DNA from: Xenoacremonium recifei
Taxonomy: Eukaryota > Ascomycota > Sordariomycetes > Hypocreales > Nectriaceae
Direction of reading: 5' to 3'
Assembly: GCA_012184525.1 (NCBI GenBank)
Contig: WOFQ01000044.1
Location: 62,001 to 126,000 of the forward strand
DNA length: 64,000 nt
Position 1 is the first letter of the stretch. Each line of letters starts with the position of its first letter. This document shows positions 1 through 10,400 of the stretch, in pieces. The translations under genes and the position numbers were made by a program. The notes beneath the pieces were generated by a model that had not been told where the DNA came from, made no database searches, and was given only the letters and a program-made list of their open reading frames with translations.

Positions 1-322
1 CGACAGCTGCTGAAACCAGGCCAATCCCGCCTCTGCGCCACCGCCCGGAGACGCCTTGCCCCCCCCGAAGCCCCGAAGGAAGTGTCAAAGACACAGCAGC
101 TCTTGGGAAGGGACTCATCGTCGTGATTAGCCGTGATCGCCTTTAGTTGTCTGCTACGTAAAAGTCAAATGCCTCTCTGAGGAAGCAGACGGTCTCGCGC
201 TGCATCAGTAGATCCTCATCAATTACCTCTCCCCCCCCAGAAAGCAAGGACACACCTTTCGACTTTCCCACCAGCCCCGGCTTCCAGCTTCGGCTGCGAC
301 CTGTATATACATCGTCAGAAAC
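1..322. other. Upstream region of the BYE1-like gene; no gene seen
   Basis: This stretch holds no convincing coding sequence. A reading frame across it on the minus strand (143-346) has no recognisable protein character and overlaps the start of the next gene. The DNA just before position 323 is most simply the 5' UTR and promoter of the BYE1-like gene. Confidence 0.5.
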
Positions 323-3031
323 ATGTCTGGTAAGCCACAACACCAAAGGCTCTCAATTATGGACTGCCTGTCTCAATGCAGTCGTCCTGCGCTCCCTGGC
401 TGGCGTTCCGGCCGACGGGGCTGCAGTGCCGCAGACGAGGCTGAGAGCCGTAAAAGTCCTCGCTCGATGCAAAGATCAATCAATCGCTAACAAGCTGCGC
501 TTTCACATCACAGGAGAACCCGAACCGCGGCGCTCAGTGCGCGCAACCAAAGGCCAACACACAAAGTCGTTCGACGAGATTGAGCCCACGACCCTGCCCA
601 AGCGACGACAGACCAAGAAGACCAAGAAGGCCAAGGAGCAGGAGCAAGAAGAGGAGCCAGAGGAGGAGATTATCCGCTGTGTCTGCGGTGCGTCCGAGCA
701 AGACGAGGACTCGGGCGAGGCGTGGATCGCGTGCGAGACGTGTGGCGCGTGGCAGCACAATGTATGCGTCGGTGTGAGCTCGTTTGACGACGAGATCCCC
801 GACTTTTACTGGTGCGAGCAATGTCGGCCGGAGGATCACAAGGAGCTGCTGGACGGCATTGCGAAGGGGGAGAAGGTCTGGGAGGAGCGTCGTCGCATCC
901 ACGAGGAGAACAGCAAGAAGAAGGGGCGCGGCAGGAAGGGCAGAGGCAAGCGGGCGAGCTCATCCAAGGAGGAATTGGACAAGCCGTCGGCAGCCAAGGC
1001 CAAGGCATCGCCGGCGCCGGACGTGAAGGAGAAAGAGAAGAAGGAGACGACGGCCAAGGGCGGGAAGCGGAAGCTGAGGGAGGACTCTCACGATGTCGAT
1101 GGAAAGGTTCGTTTCGTTTAGTCACTCATTACACTGCGATGCTAACATATGTCTCTCTCTAGTCGACCAAGCTGCGGCGCGTCTCAGAGAATGAAGCTGT
1201 CCCGGTGCGCCCGTCCTACACGCCACCCGAGGACCTGGCCAAGGCCATATCAGAACTGCCCCAGCCCCGGCAAGGTCCGGCCAAGGCGCTGCTCAAGGCG
1301 CTCACGCATGCGCTGACGGCGATGCACAAGAAGGGCGATCTGGCGCTGGAGGAGGGCGTCAAGGTCGAGAAGAAGGCCGAGACGTACACGCTGCAGATCG
1401 AGCGCGCCGTGTCCGACACGCACCCGGCCACCAAGGGCCAGAAGGAGTACAACCAGCAGATCAAGACGCTGAGCTTCAACATCAAGAACAACGCCGAGCT
1501 GAGCACAGGCCTGGTGAGCGGGCTGCTGACGCCCAGCGCGCTGGCGGTGATGAGTTCGGAGCAGCTGGCATCGTCGGAGCAGCAGCGCCAGACGGCCGAG
1601 TTGCAGGCCAAGGTCGACAAGCAGGCGATTCTGTACACGGCCGAGCCTACCGGGCCGCGCATCCGCCGCACGCACAAGGGCGACGAGCTGGTAGAAGAAG
1701 AATCGTTTACGGCCAACAACAACGAGCCGCCGCCGCCGGTGCAGCCGCCGACGGCCATCTCGCGCAGGCAGTCGGCGGTGAAGAACGAGGACGAGGGACA
1801 GGGCGACCAGTCGCCGAGCAACGCCAACTTTGATATCACCAAGGTCTTCTCGAGCGTCAAGTCGCCCACCACCACCACGGGCGCGCACCGCCGGCCCTCG
1901 GCGCCGATTGCGACAAACGGTCCGGGAATCGACCCCGATGTCGACCGGCTTCTCGAGGATGAGAACGAGTCACCCCCCTATTCGCCCACCGAGGACTCGC
2001 TCGACCCGGACGTCATCTGGCGCGGCTCGCTGGCCATGGCCTCGATCGCCGACTTCGAGGCCACGGCCAAGTACGCGGGCGGCGCCAACTTCGCCAAGCT
2101 GGGGTCCTGGTTCAAGCTGATCCCCAAGCGCATGAGCGTGGCCGGGCGCATCCAGGAGAAGAGCGCGATCGAGTACCTGTGCGGGCTGCGCTACAGCAGC
2201 ATCACCGACATCATCGTCATCAACCTCCAGCCCGCCTCGCCCGCCGCGCAGCCCGAGTTCCTGGCCCTGATCGACTACTTCCTCAGCAAGAAGCGCTACG
2301 GCGTGATCGGCGACAAGGTCGTGGGCAACGTGCGCGACACGTACCTGGTGCCGATCCCGGCCGGCGAGGACAACCACCCGGAGTTCATGCTGAATCTGGT
2401 GGACAATCAGATCCCGCGGGTGCGCGCCGAGCCGATGCTGGTGGCCGTGTTTGTCTACCGCAACGACGCCGACCAGCTGAAGCCGCGCAAGGACAGCGCC
2501 GACGCCGACGAGTCGGAGCAGATAGCCCACAACACGCCGACGCCGGCCGGACACGGCCCCGGACAGCGCAGCAACTCGGCCTCCGGCTCCGGCTCCGGCT
2601 CCGGGGGTCCGGCCTTTTCCCCGGCAACGCCTCAGGGGAGCTTCACACCGGGACCGCAGGCATACAACAACGGGCATCATCCTCAAACTCCCGTCCCGAT
2701 CCCGCAACCACCGCACACTACTCGCCCACCACCACCTCCTCCTCCCCCCCAACCAACGCCCACGCCCCTCCCCCTCCCCGCCAACATGACCGAAGAACAA
2801 AAGCAAGCCGCCCAACAAGCCGGCGAGACCCTCGCGCGCCAAGTCCTCGGCCCGCTCATGAGCGTGCCCACCGCGCAGTTCATCCTCCCGCAGGCCTTCC
2901 AGATGTCGCGCCGCGAGTGGGAAGTCATCCGCGACACGTACAACCGCGATCCGCGCGCGCGGGAGGATCTCAAGCACTTGGGCGTGTTGTTGGAGGCGAG
3001 GGGGGCGGAGGCGAATGCGCAGCAGAAATAA
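323..3031 (+). CDS. bye1: BYE1-like transcription elongation regulator (PHD, TFIIS-M, SPOC)
   Basis: Exons 323-329, 514-1106 and 1163-3031 join to 822 residues. The first exon is only seven bases (ATG TCT G). The chosen splice (GTAAGC donor, GCTAAC branch at 486-491, CAG acceptor) gives an N-terminus reading MSGEPEPRRSVRATKGQHTK, the usual fungal start. A PHD finger uses C58, C60, C76, C79, H84, C87, C103 and C106. A TFIIS central domain lies at about 235-365, and a SPOC domain at about 480-633 contains W-x-G-x-L-x-M and the LRYSSITDI core. A proline- and glycine-rich linker follows. In yeast Bye1 the PHD binds H3K4me3 and the TFIIS-like domain binds RNA polymerase II during transcription; acting in the nucleus is inferred here. 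The second intron (1107-1162) has a weaker GTTCGT donor but a perfect GCTAAC branch site. Family assignment is firm; the exact first exon is inferred. Confidence 0.88.
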
Positions 3032-3552
3032 GGAGTGAAGTTGTTTATGAATGGAATTGGCTGGGGTGGCGGGGGGGGTTGGTTTTGCTGCGTTTCTTAT
3101 GGGTTGAGAATCTGAGGGAGGGAAAATGGTCGTGTTTGTATGGATATCCATGATTTTGTGCGGGTTGCTAACTAGTTACATTTTGCGTCTCTTCAACACA
3201 TCCTGGTGGATTATAGGTTTTAGAAGCCGAGAAAAGCCATCTCTTTTTGCTCTTATACTACATCTACAATGAATTGATCGGAAAGTCGTGTCTGGCTATA
3301 CACTGGTGAACTCCCGGGTAGCGAGCTGCGATAAAGGCTTCCCCACCCCGATGACGTCTGCAGGCGCATGAAACACCAGCCAAGAAAGCCAAGCCTTCCA
3401 ACCATCTTTCTTCACGATCACCGCTCTTCCAACCTCCAGCCCAAACAAACCCTCCCTCCCAATTACACCGCACCTCTCCCACCGCTCACAAGATCCCGTA
3501 AGTTGCTCTAATACGCCTTGTACATACACCTAACTAACACCTCCAGCACAAA
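3032..3552. other. Intergenic: BYE1 3' UTR and promoter/5' UTR of the CaaX mini-gene
   Basis: No coding sequence is seen. The right-hand part carries a well-formed intron (3498-3546) immediately before the next ATG. A transcript leading into the small CaaX gene therefore probably starts inside this interval. Confidence 0.5.
3498..3546 (+). other. Probable 5' UTR intron of the CaaX mini-gene
   Basis: GTAAGT donor at 3498, a CTAAC-type branch (acctaactaac) and a CTCCAG acceptor ending at 3546 define a 49-bp intron. It sits six bases before the ATG at 3553. It supports real transcription of the very short reading frame that follows. Confidence 0.6.
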
Positions 3553-3723
3553 ATGGCCTGCTCCTCCTCCGCATCCTCGCTCGTCAACCGCAACGGCCCC
3601 GGCAGCGCGGCCACGTCCATCGCCGAGAGCATCGTGAAGCCGGCTGAGGCGACGGGGGGGAAGACTAAGTGTATTGAGTGCGGGGACTACGAATGCTGCT
3701 GTATCCCGTGCACGATTTTGTAG
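3553..3723 (+). CDS. 56-residue cysteine-rich protein ending in a CaaX box
   Basis: A single-exon frame of 56 residues. The first 35 residues are Ser/Ala/Gly-rich and polar. The last 16 hold six cysteines arranged C-x2-C-x4-C-C-C-x2-C and end in C-T-I-L. A terminal C-a-a-L is the geranylgeranyltransferase I type of CaaX box, and the neighbouring cysteines could be palmitoylated, so a membrane-anchored peptide is inferred. A spliced 5' leader precedes the ATG. It is longer and more cysteine-rich than fungal a-factor-type pheromone precursors, which also end in CaaX, so I do not call it a pheromone. I recall similar short proteins in other filamentous ascomycetes but no assigned function. It converges on MED7. 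Coding status is likely; function unknown. Confidence 0.6.
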   Translation: MACSSSASSLVNRNGPGSAATSIAESIVKPAEATGGKTKCIECGDYECCCIPCTIL

Positions 3724-3933
3724 GGGAGTTGAAGGATTGGAAGTGTAATGACTTGGAATGAATGAATTAATATGATATTGGTTGGGGGGGTTATGTCTGT
3801 ATCGTTGAAGCTTTTCGAGCGTCCCGTTCTGGGGTCTGAGTTCTTCTTCGCATGCATCTCGTCATTTCTTCTTCTTCTTGTTCTGCTTCCTCGCCATGAT
3901 TCGAGAGGCCCTCCTGACCTTCCCACCCAAGTC

Positions 3934-4686
3934 CTAAGTAAAAGCTGCATCCGTCGCCGCCCAAACCTCCCTCTCCCGCCTCCCCTCCTCCGCCTCCATC
4001 TCCCGCCCATCCTCCTCCCCCAGACTCAGCGCCTCGGGCACCTCCGGCACGCTCAAACTGCCCAAACCCTCCAACACTCTGCGCGCCTTGTCGACCTGCT
4101 CGCGGATGGCCATGGTCTCGGTGCGCGTGCGGTCGAGGTGGTCCTGCATCAGCGCAATGGCCGACTCCCGCGCCTGATGTGGCCGATACTCGTTCAGGAT
4201 GTGGTGCACGTTGATGAAGATGGTGCGCAGGTCCTGCACCTTGTCGGCGGCGTGGCCTGGGTTCTGCGCCAGCGTGCCCGTCAGCTCGAGGAAGTTGAGG
4301 AGGAGCGATTTGGCCAGCCGCTTCAGCTCCATGGCGCGGTCTAGGTATTCGCTGTCCTTGTGCTCGGACCCTGGGTTCGTGTTCGTGTTCGTCTCGGGAA
4401 GGTTGGTGATGCCCTGTTCTTCGAGCGTTGGGAGTTTGTCATGGAGCATGTACTGATCTCCAAACACTCTCCAGCGCCCATCTGCAGGCTCGGCCGGCGG
4501 CTGGAGATTCACCAACTCGTCAGGCACATCCGGTATGCGCAGCGCCATCTCATCATCGTCATGATTCTCAGCATGCGTCGCTCGCAGCTCCTCAATGCGT
4601 GCGAGCTTGTCCGGCGTGAAGTCCTTCCAGAAGGGCGGCGGGCTGGGAAACGTCGCCGACAGGCCGTTGAGTTCCGGTTCGGCCAT
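3934..4686 (-). CDS. med7: Mediator complex subunit 7
   Basis: 250 residues from the ATG at 4686. An in-frame ATG eight codons upstream (4710) is possible, but the MAEPEL start fits the family better. The conserved N-terminal block reads FPSPPPFWKDFTPD, the typical Med7 opening. A proline-rich linker, an LPTLEEQGI segment and long helices with an HHILNEYRPHQARE motif at about residues 170-190 follow, as in the Med7 fold that pairs with Med21 in the middle module of Mediator. Known role: a scaffold linking transcription activators to RNA polymerase II in the nucleus. No introns are seen. The C-terminal acidic tail is variable. It is transcribed divergently from the ZNF830-like gene, with about 370 bp shared between their starts. 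Confidence 0.93.
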   Translation of the reverse strand: MAEPELNGLSATFPSPPPFWKDFTPDKLARIEELRATHAENHDDDEMALRIPDVPDELVNLQPPAEPADGRWRVFGDQYMLHDKLPTLEEQGITNLPETNTNTNPGSEHKDSEYLDRAMELKRLAKSLLLNFLELTGTLAQNPGHAADKVQDLRTIFINVHHILNEYRPHQARESAIALMQDHLDRTRTETMAIREQVDKARRVLEGLGSLSVPEVPEALSLGEEDGREMEAEEGRREREVWAATDAAFT

Positions 4687-5054
4687 CTTCAGCCGCGGGG
4701 TCGATGTCACCTCATGGAGAGCAAGAAGTGGAAAGAGGAGATTGACGGCCCTCTAGACGGGCCACGAATCGACGAGACTGTTGAGGCGTGAGCATCCACG
4801 AAATGGATCGATCGAAAGTGAGGTAGGTAGGTGTTGTAGAAGGAAGGCTTAAAGCCAGCCCGCCCGCCAGCGATAAGGATAAGAAAGGTCAAGCCAGCAC
4901 TTGCGCCGGCAAAACCGCGGCGATGACGATAAGCCCCGTTGCCATGAGACCGACGACCCTCGACTTCACCACCTCTCGACCGCCTCTCTTTCCCAACCAC
5001 ACAACCCTCAAACTCACCCATTGAGCGCTCCAAACGCTCCAACTCTCCTCCCCC
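4687..5054. promoter_or_regulatory. Shared divergent promoter of med7 and the ZNF830-like gene
   Basis: The two genes start 368 bp apart on opposite strands, so both promoters must lie here or overlap the 5' ends. CT-rich leader sequence precedes the ATG at 5055. No specific factor site is claimed. Confidence 0.5.
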
Positions 5055-6101
5055 ATGTCCGACGTCCGCTCCCTCCTGCGCCAACAGCGCGCCTCCCGCC
5101 GCATCGACCACGCCCACGCCGCCTACTCCGACGCCGGCAAGCTGCTCTGCACCGTCTGCCACGAACAGATCAAGACCGAGTCTCTCTGGGACAGCCACAT
5201 CACGAGCGATGCCCACCGGCTGCGCGCCCAGCAACGGCTCAAGGCGGCCCCTGTGGTCACAGCAAAACCCAACGGCAAGCGGAAACACGACACCGATGAA
5301 GATGCCGTTGTCGACGAGACTATGGACGTGGACTCGGACGAGGCGGTGCGCCGGAAACGCAGTCGGCCGGACATCGCCACTGCAGCCGCGGACGAGACAC
5401 CCGAGGAGTCCCCTACAGCGGCGGTGGCGCCGGGAAGCAGAGACAAGGACCAGAACCAGACCCTGACGCCCCCGCGTCTCACCCGCCGCACATCCACCAC
5501 GCCCTCGCAAGGCGTCGAGCTCCAGATCCCCTCCCGGCCCGCCACGCCCGCACACCGCGACGGCTCCTCTACCTCTACGCCCGGCACCGCCACCGCCGCT
5601 CCCGTGCCGCGCCGCCAAAGCCTTCTCTCGGCACCCGCGTCCGGGGCACAAGTTGACGAGGCCGAGTGGGCCGCCTTCGAAGCCGACATCGCCGCCGTAG
5701 ACGCCCCGTACGACGCCGATGCCGTCATCTCCGCGCCCGCCATGACCGCCGAGGAGTCTGCGGCGGCGTTGCGGGCCGAGGAGGAGGCGGCCGAGAAGCG
5801 GCGCGCGCAGGCCGATGTGGACCTGGAAGATGAGCGCGAGGAGGCGACGCGGGCGCTGGAGGACGAGTTTGAGGAGATGGAGGAGCTGGAGGCGCGGGTG
5901 CGCCGGCTCAAGGAGCAGCGGGAGGCTCTCCGCAAGAAGCGCAGCGAGAGCTTCTCCCAAGAGGAAGTGGCTGCGAAACTGCCCCGTGGGCTCGGCAAGG
6001 AGAACCTGCAGACGCCTATAGCCGAGGAGGACGAGGATGAGGACGATGAAGACGACGAGGATGACGAATGGGACGGCTTCCGATTCCGGACCGCGACTTG
6101 A
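5055..6101 (+). CDS. ZNF830/CCDC16-like zinc-finger coiled-coil protein
   Basis: A single exon of 348 residues. A U1-type C2H2 finger lies near the N-terminus with C32, C35, H48 and H54 (spacing C-x2-C-x12-H-x5-H), preceded by a conserved basic helix (RSLLRQQRASRRIDH). The middle is low-complexity Ser/Thr/Pro-rich. A strongly charged coiled coil of E/A/R residues spans about 230-300, ending in a run of Asp/Glu and the short tail EWDGFRFRTAT. This order (finger, linker, coiled coil, acidic end) matches the ZNF830 (CCDC16) family. Those proteins are nuclear and have been linked to spliceosomes and genome stability in animals; the role in this fungus is inferred only from family membership. It shares a promoter region with med7. 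Confidence 0.8.
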   Translation: MSDVRSLLRQQRASRRIDHAHAAYSDAGKLLCTVCHEQIKTESLWDSHITSDAHRLRAQQRLKAAPVVTAKPNGKRKHDTDEDAVVDETMDVDSDEAVRRKRSRPDIATAAADETPEESPTAAVAPGSRDKDQNQTLTPPRLTRRTSTTPSQGVELQIPSRPATPAHRDGSSTSTPGTATAAPVPRRQSLLSAPASGAQVDEAEWAAFEADIAAVDAPYDADAVISAPAMTAEESAAALRAEEEAAEKRRAQADVDLEDEREEATRALEDEFEEMEELEARVRRLKEQREALRKKRSESFSQEEVAAKLPRGLGKENLQTPIAEEDEDEDDEDDEDDEWDGFRFRTAT

Positions 6102-6423
6102 GGACCGCTTCTTGGATCCGGAGACGAACCAGACCTTACCCCATGGCCCGCGGGCTGCTGTACCTATACGCAGTGTTGTGTTCATACACGCACTATCTGT
6201 ACCATACATCTACATATCCAACATCAGAGATATAGTACCGTCATACCTATATATATACGCATGGCTATGCTGCAAAGGGGAGACCCAGGCCCCCTTCAGA
6301 AAAAAAAAGAGGAAGAAAATAGCAGGGACGCCGAAGAATGAGGAACAGATGCAAAAAACCAGACAGCCAAAAAGAGAACATAGCGTCACAAACACATCGC
6401 ATCATCATCGTCTCTCCCGCAAC
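6102..6423. other. Convergent 3' ends; nothing else seen
   Basis: The ZNF830-like gene and the F-box gene end toward each other here. The sequence is AT-richer than its surroundings, with TATATATA and poly-A stretches near 6245-6310. No gene or RNA is recognised. Confidence 0.5.
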
Positions 6424-7448
6424 TCACCACACGCTGGTACCGACATGCGACGTGTCTCCGCGACTGACTCGCTCCCAGAACTTGCGCAGCCGCCACACCC
6501 TTCCCACGCCGCGGCTCTCTTGAGTCCGCCGCATGCCCTCCTCGCGCTCCATCACCTCGCCCTTCCACTTGGTGGCGATCCAGCGCCTCAGCCCGTCCTT
6601 CAGCTTCTCCTTCTCGATGGCTTTCTTCTTGGCCACGAGGCTCGGAGCAACTTGCACGACGCTCATGCCTGGCACGCATTCCTTGGGCAGCACAGCCCTC
6701 TCGACCAGCGTCTCAGCTGAGGGACGGGTTGCCAGGCGGCGAGAGAGCCTTATGGAGACCAGGGATCGTGCTAGTCGTCGAGAGATGATGGAGTTGTGCG
6801 TGAGGAAGATGTGGCGTGCTATCAGGTCAGCCAGAGTTGGGCGTGAGGGCGACCACAGCAGCGGTGGTAGAACATATCGAATGCGGCGGAGGCGGTAATG
6901 ATGCAGGATAGGAGTGCACGAGAGCTCATGTAGATGGTGGTTTGTCTACGACTTGAGTCAGCGTCTGCCACCAAGGTTGGAGAAGTTCAGCAATAACATC
7001 AATCTTGTGTTTGAGACGTCTGATCTTCGTTTCACTCTATGAGAGAGGACGAAAGGGCAGACACTCTGGATGGGAAGTCATCTTGTGGCATCACCGACGA
7101 GGAGGAGAGAAAACATCAACACCAATTACCTACCCTGGAGGCTGAAAGAAGATCATCGACGTCCAGGAATCCTAGTATGTGAAAGAGGACCTCGTTCGGC
7201 AGCCCCTCGAGTGTCGGCTGCCGAGGGCCAGCTCGTGGGAGCTCAAACACCTGGCCACAGCTCCCACACGATTTGAACTCCAGGCACCAAGGCTCAGCAG
7301 AGTGAGAATCAACCTTGTCCAACGCGGGGACTGCGGTTCGTTGGACTGTGGGAACGATTGTCATGGTAGAAGGTTGGGCATCAGTGACCACGTCCACCAC
7401 GGGATCGAGGGTGGGCGTAAGTTGCATTGCTCCCGCAGTTGCTGTCAA
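6424..7448 (-). CDS. F-box protein
   Basis: Exons 7134-7448 and 6424-6945 (minus strand) give 278 residues. The 188-bp intron has a GTAGGT donor and a GTAG acceptor. Joining them completes an F-box at about residues 78-120: LPNEVLFHILGFLDVDDLL, then SASR across the junction into TNHHLHEL. F-box proteins bind Skp1 and recruit substrates to SCF ubiquitin ligases. Downstream, a basic region includes HIFLTHNSIISRRLARSLV and an RLSRRLATRPSAETLVERAV segment. These are recurrent in a conserved but functionally unassigned group of fungal F-box proteins. No WD40 or LRR partner domain is visible, so the substrate is unknown. A C-S-x-C-G-x-C-G-like cysteine cluster precedes the F-box (about 55-65). Confidence 0.8.
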
Positions 7449-10400
7449 GGGGGCTCTCTAAGCCTCACTGGAGACGACGGGTGACGAGAGTGATAGATGG
7501 TGCGTCTGCAAGATGAGGTGGTCTGCCGTCGTGGCAAGGTGATTCCGCAAGCAAGGCCGTTGATGGTTTAGCACCAACGGATAGTGGATGATGTGTGATG
7601 TGTATGTATATGGAGTACTCGGTAGACGCAGCTGGTCATGAATGACTGAAGAATGAGACTGCAATGTATCCCGTTTCGTCACAATCACAGCACATGCCAA
7701 GCGTTCGATACGTGGCCGTCAAATTGTCGGCGATCTCAACTGGCGCGGGGGGAGAAGCGGTGATGCGGATCCGGGAAACGGGAGGCGGGAAGCGGCAGAT
7801 GTCACGGATCTCAAGTCACATCTCCCGGGGTCGGCTCTGAAGCCGAAGGTGAGGTGGCCAAGGCGGATGAAGCGAGTGGTCAGGTCAGTTCTGTCTGTTC
7901 GCACGCAAGGCAACGTATCCCGAGCCAAATGACGACAGCGAGCGTCTATCTCCTCGTCTTTCTGTGGCTCCCTTTCGGTCAACGCAAAGGGAGAGGAGCG
8001 GAGGCACGAGAAGCGCGCGTGAAACGTGAGGGAGATATTTGGTCGCGACAAACGGCCGAGGCCAAGGTTGTTTGTAGAAGGCCTGGTCAGGTCTGGTCAG
8101 GTCAGATCAGGTCAGGTTAGGACCAGTCTGAGCGTTACGTATGTACAAAGTACACCGTTGGAGGATTCGTACTGTATAGAATGAAGCTGGTTCCAACGCG
8201 GAGGCACCGAGACGGCAGAGCAGAGCAGAGAGAATTGGCGAGGTCCAGTCCAGGCGGCAGAACCGGGGTTCGAGGGGACACGACGAGGCTGACTCAAGGG
8301 GTGCCAAGGAAGGGGCATCTAGAAACAGAGACGGGACAACAAAGTGCTTCCAATGTGTCGACTAATCCATACGGGGCACTCCGCATAGATAAACCATGTC
8401 GCGACGGTGATCTCGGGGAAGACGTGCAGGTGAGACAAGCGCCTAAAATGACAGGTCCCTTGTTTGATGCCCTGCTTGATTGCTAGCCTCAGGTATCGTT
8501 GAGAATCGCTGCTCGTGGCTGGCTGTTGGGCAAGGCTGCAAGGATGTTCGTTCGGGTGATGGTGACGATCAGCTGCCCAAGCACGGGAACGGGTATGGAT
8601 ACTGAGATGCGGGCAGTCCGTGTGAAATAGATAGCGTGGTGGTGAGGATGGGAAGTCTAGGAGGTCCAGCCAGCCCAGAAGTGAGGCGAGGTCGACTTGA
8701 TTGGCAAAGGCTGGGAAGGAAGGAAGGAAGGAGTTGGATCACGAAGGGTACCTAGGTTGGCAGGGAACCTAACCTGAGGCAACAGCCACCCGGAAGCGGA
8801 AGTGAGGTCACTCCCGTCCCGCGCGAGAGCACCTCAGAGTGGGATGGGACGGGATGGAAGGGAAGGCGCGCTGAAGTGGAGGTGGAGCTTGCTGTGAATC
8901 CCATCGGTTTCGAGGAGGACTCCGTTATAATACTGGAACTCCAGCGGGGGCTCATCCAACCCCTCAACCCCTCTCCTGTTCCGTCTCCAGGCGGGCATTC
9001 AGTACTTTGAGTATGTACCTAGGCGGAGGCCCCTGCGCGCTGCCTTATAGCACGGTATGCACTATTACCAGTGGAGTCCAGCGGGTGTCATCCCGCCCGT
9101 CATACCCGTCAGAACCTCCCCTCCCGTCAGCTGCCCGCCATCCGTCGAGCCCAGCAGACCTACAGTAGCACCTACCTGGATGGCTTGCTTGGACCTATAA
9201 TGCCCGTAGCTTATAGGCACCTCACCTCAGTGTCCGCTCTCCCTGTACCAGGCAGGGGTTGCCCTGTGTTGCGCTGTCACTCTCCCGCGAGCCTGCCCTG
9301 GGCTCTCAGGTAGCTTGCTCGCTAAGACGCCTGGGCCTGTGGCTCGACGGCACCTCCCGCTCGCTCTTCTACAGCGGGGCCAATCCCATCACTGAAGAGA
9401 CCTGAGTTCAACGGATGGACCTCTAAATCAATGCCCAGTTGTCAGATACAATCCCAATAGAACCTCATGAACTGCATTGATCTGGCATTGCATTGCATTG
9501 CGAATAACCCTCATTGGGTTAATATTCTCCTACTTGTATTCGAACGAGTCGATTTTGTGGTGCTCCAGCTGGTCTGCAGCCACTTGACGAACAACCGGTG
9601 CCTAACGAGACCAGGATCCCATCATGGAAGTTCCCCATGTATGTATGTACAACACAGCGAACGGGGATATCTTGAGCGTTGACGGCTCGTCGTCATATTC
9701 CGGGGATCCATGTCAAGCTCCAGCGTTGTTCCAAGATAAGATTGGCCGGCACGTCATTGGTGGCTGCGTGAAGGAGAGTCTTTCCGTATCTCCTGTGCTC
9801 CCTCCGTCTCTCCCTCCCGCGGCATCGGCGATGAGAGGGAGGACAAGCCAAGGTGAAAACAGCTCAGCAAGCCTCATTTTTACCCTGCATATGGGTCAAT
9901 CGACTGAGTTGTACATGCCATACCTTCTTGAGAATAGATGGGGGACCGAAAAAAAGAAACAACCAAGACAAGGGTTATGAACATACGCCGCACGTTTAGT
10001 AAACGGCTCAGGCTCTCCTCGGGTACCGAAACCACCCTTGTCCCAGCTCACCACGGATCGATCCATCCTTCCCGCCCGTCAATTGCAACGCACAACCGGA
10101 AGACGCTGTCCATATACTGTCTTGCACTGTACAAGTCAGAGGACGTGCGTGCGTGCGTCGTCAGGCGGGCGCGCTACCGTGTAAGCCACCCTGCTAGTTA
10201 TGTGCGTGCCGTGGCATTTCCCGCCCCAAGAACGTGGCTGCTATAGTTGGTGGAATTTCAAATCATGCATATCTGGCTGGAGCCATCTTGCTGACGGACC
10301 ATTGATTGCTGGTTGCCTGGCAGAGAGACCGTGAGAGTCGGAGAGTCTTCCTCCCGCGGCGGCGACGCAATTGGCAAAGGGCAAGCAGCCCGACGTGGTT

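Noticed and set aside
426..513. Alternative N-terminus of the BYE1-like protein from the ATG at 426
   Set aside because: The residues upstream of the conserved block do not look like the family, and a consensus intron removes this segment.
1970..3151. 393-codon open frame on the minus strand
   Set aside because: It is antisense to the BYE1 exon, with Arg/Gly/Leu-rich composition produced by the GC-rich codon bias of the true gene.
4707..6209. 500-codon open frame on the minus strand
   Set aside because: It is antisense to the ZNF830-like gene and reaches the med7 start; low-complexity Gly/Leu/Arg composition and no family resemblance.
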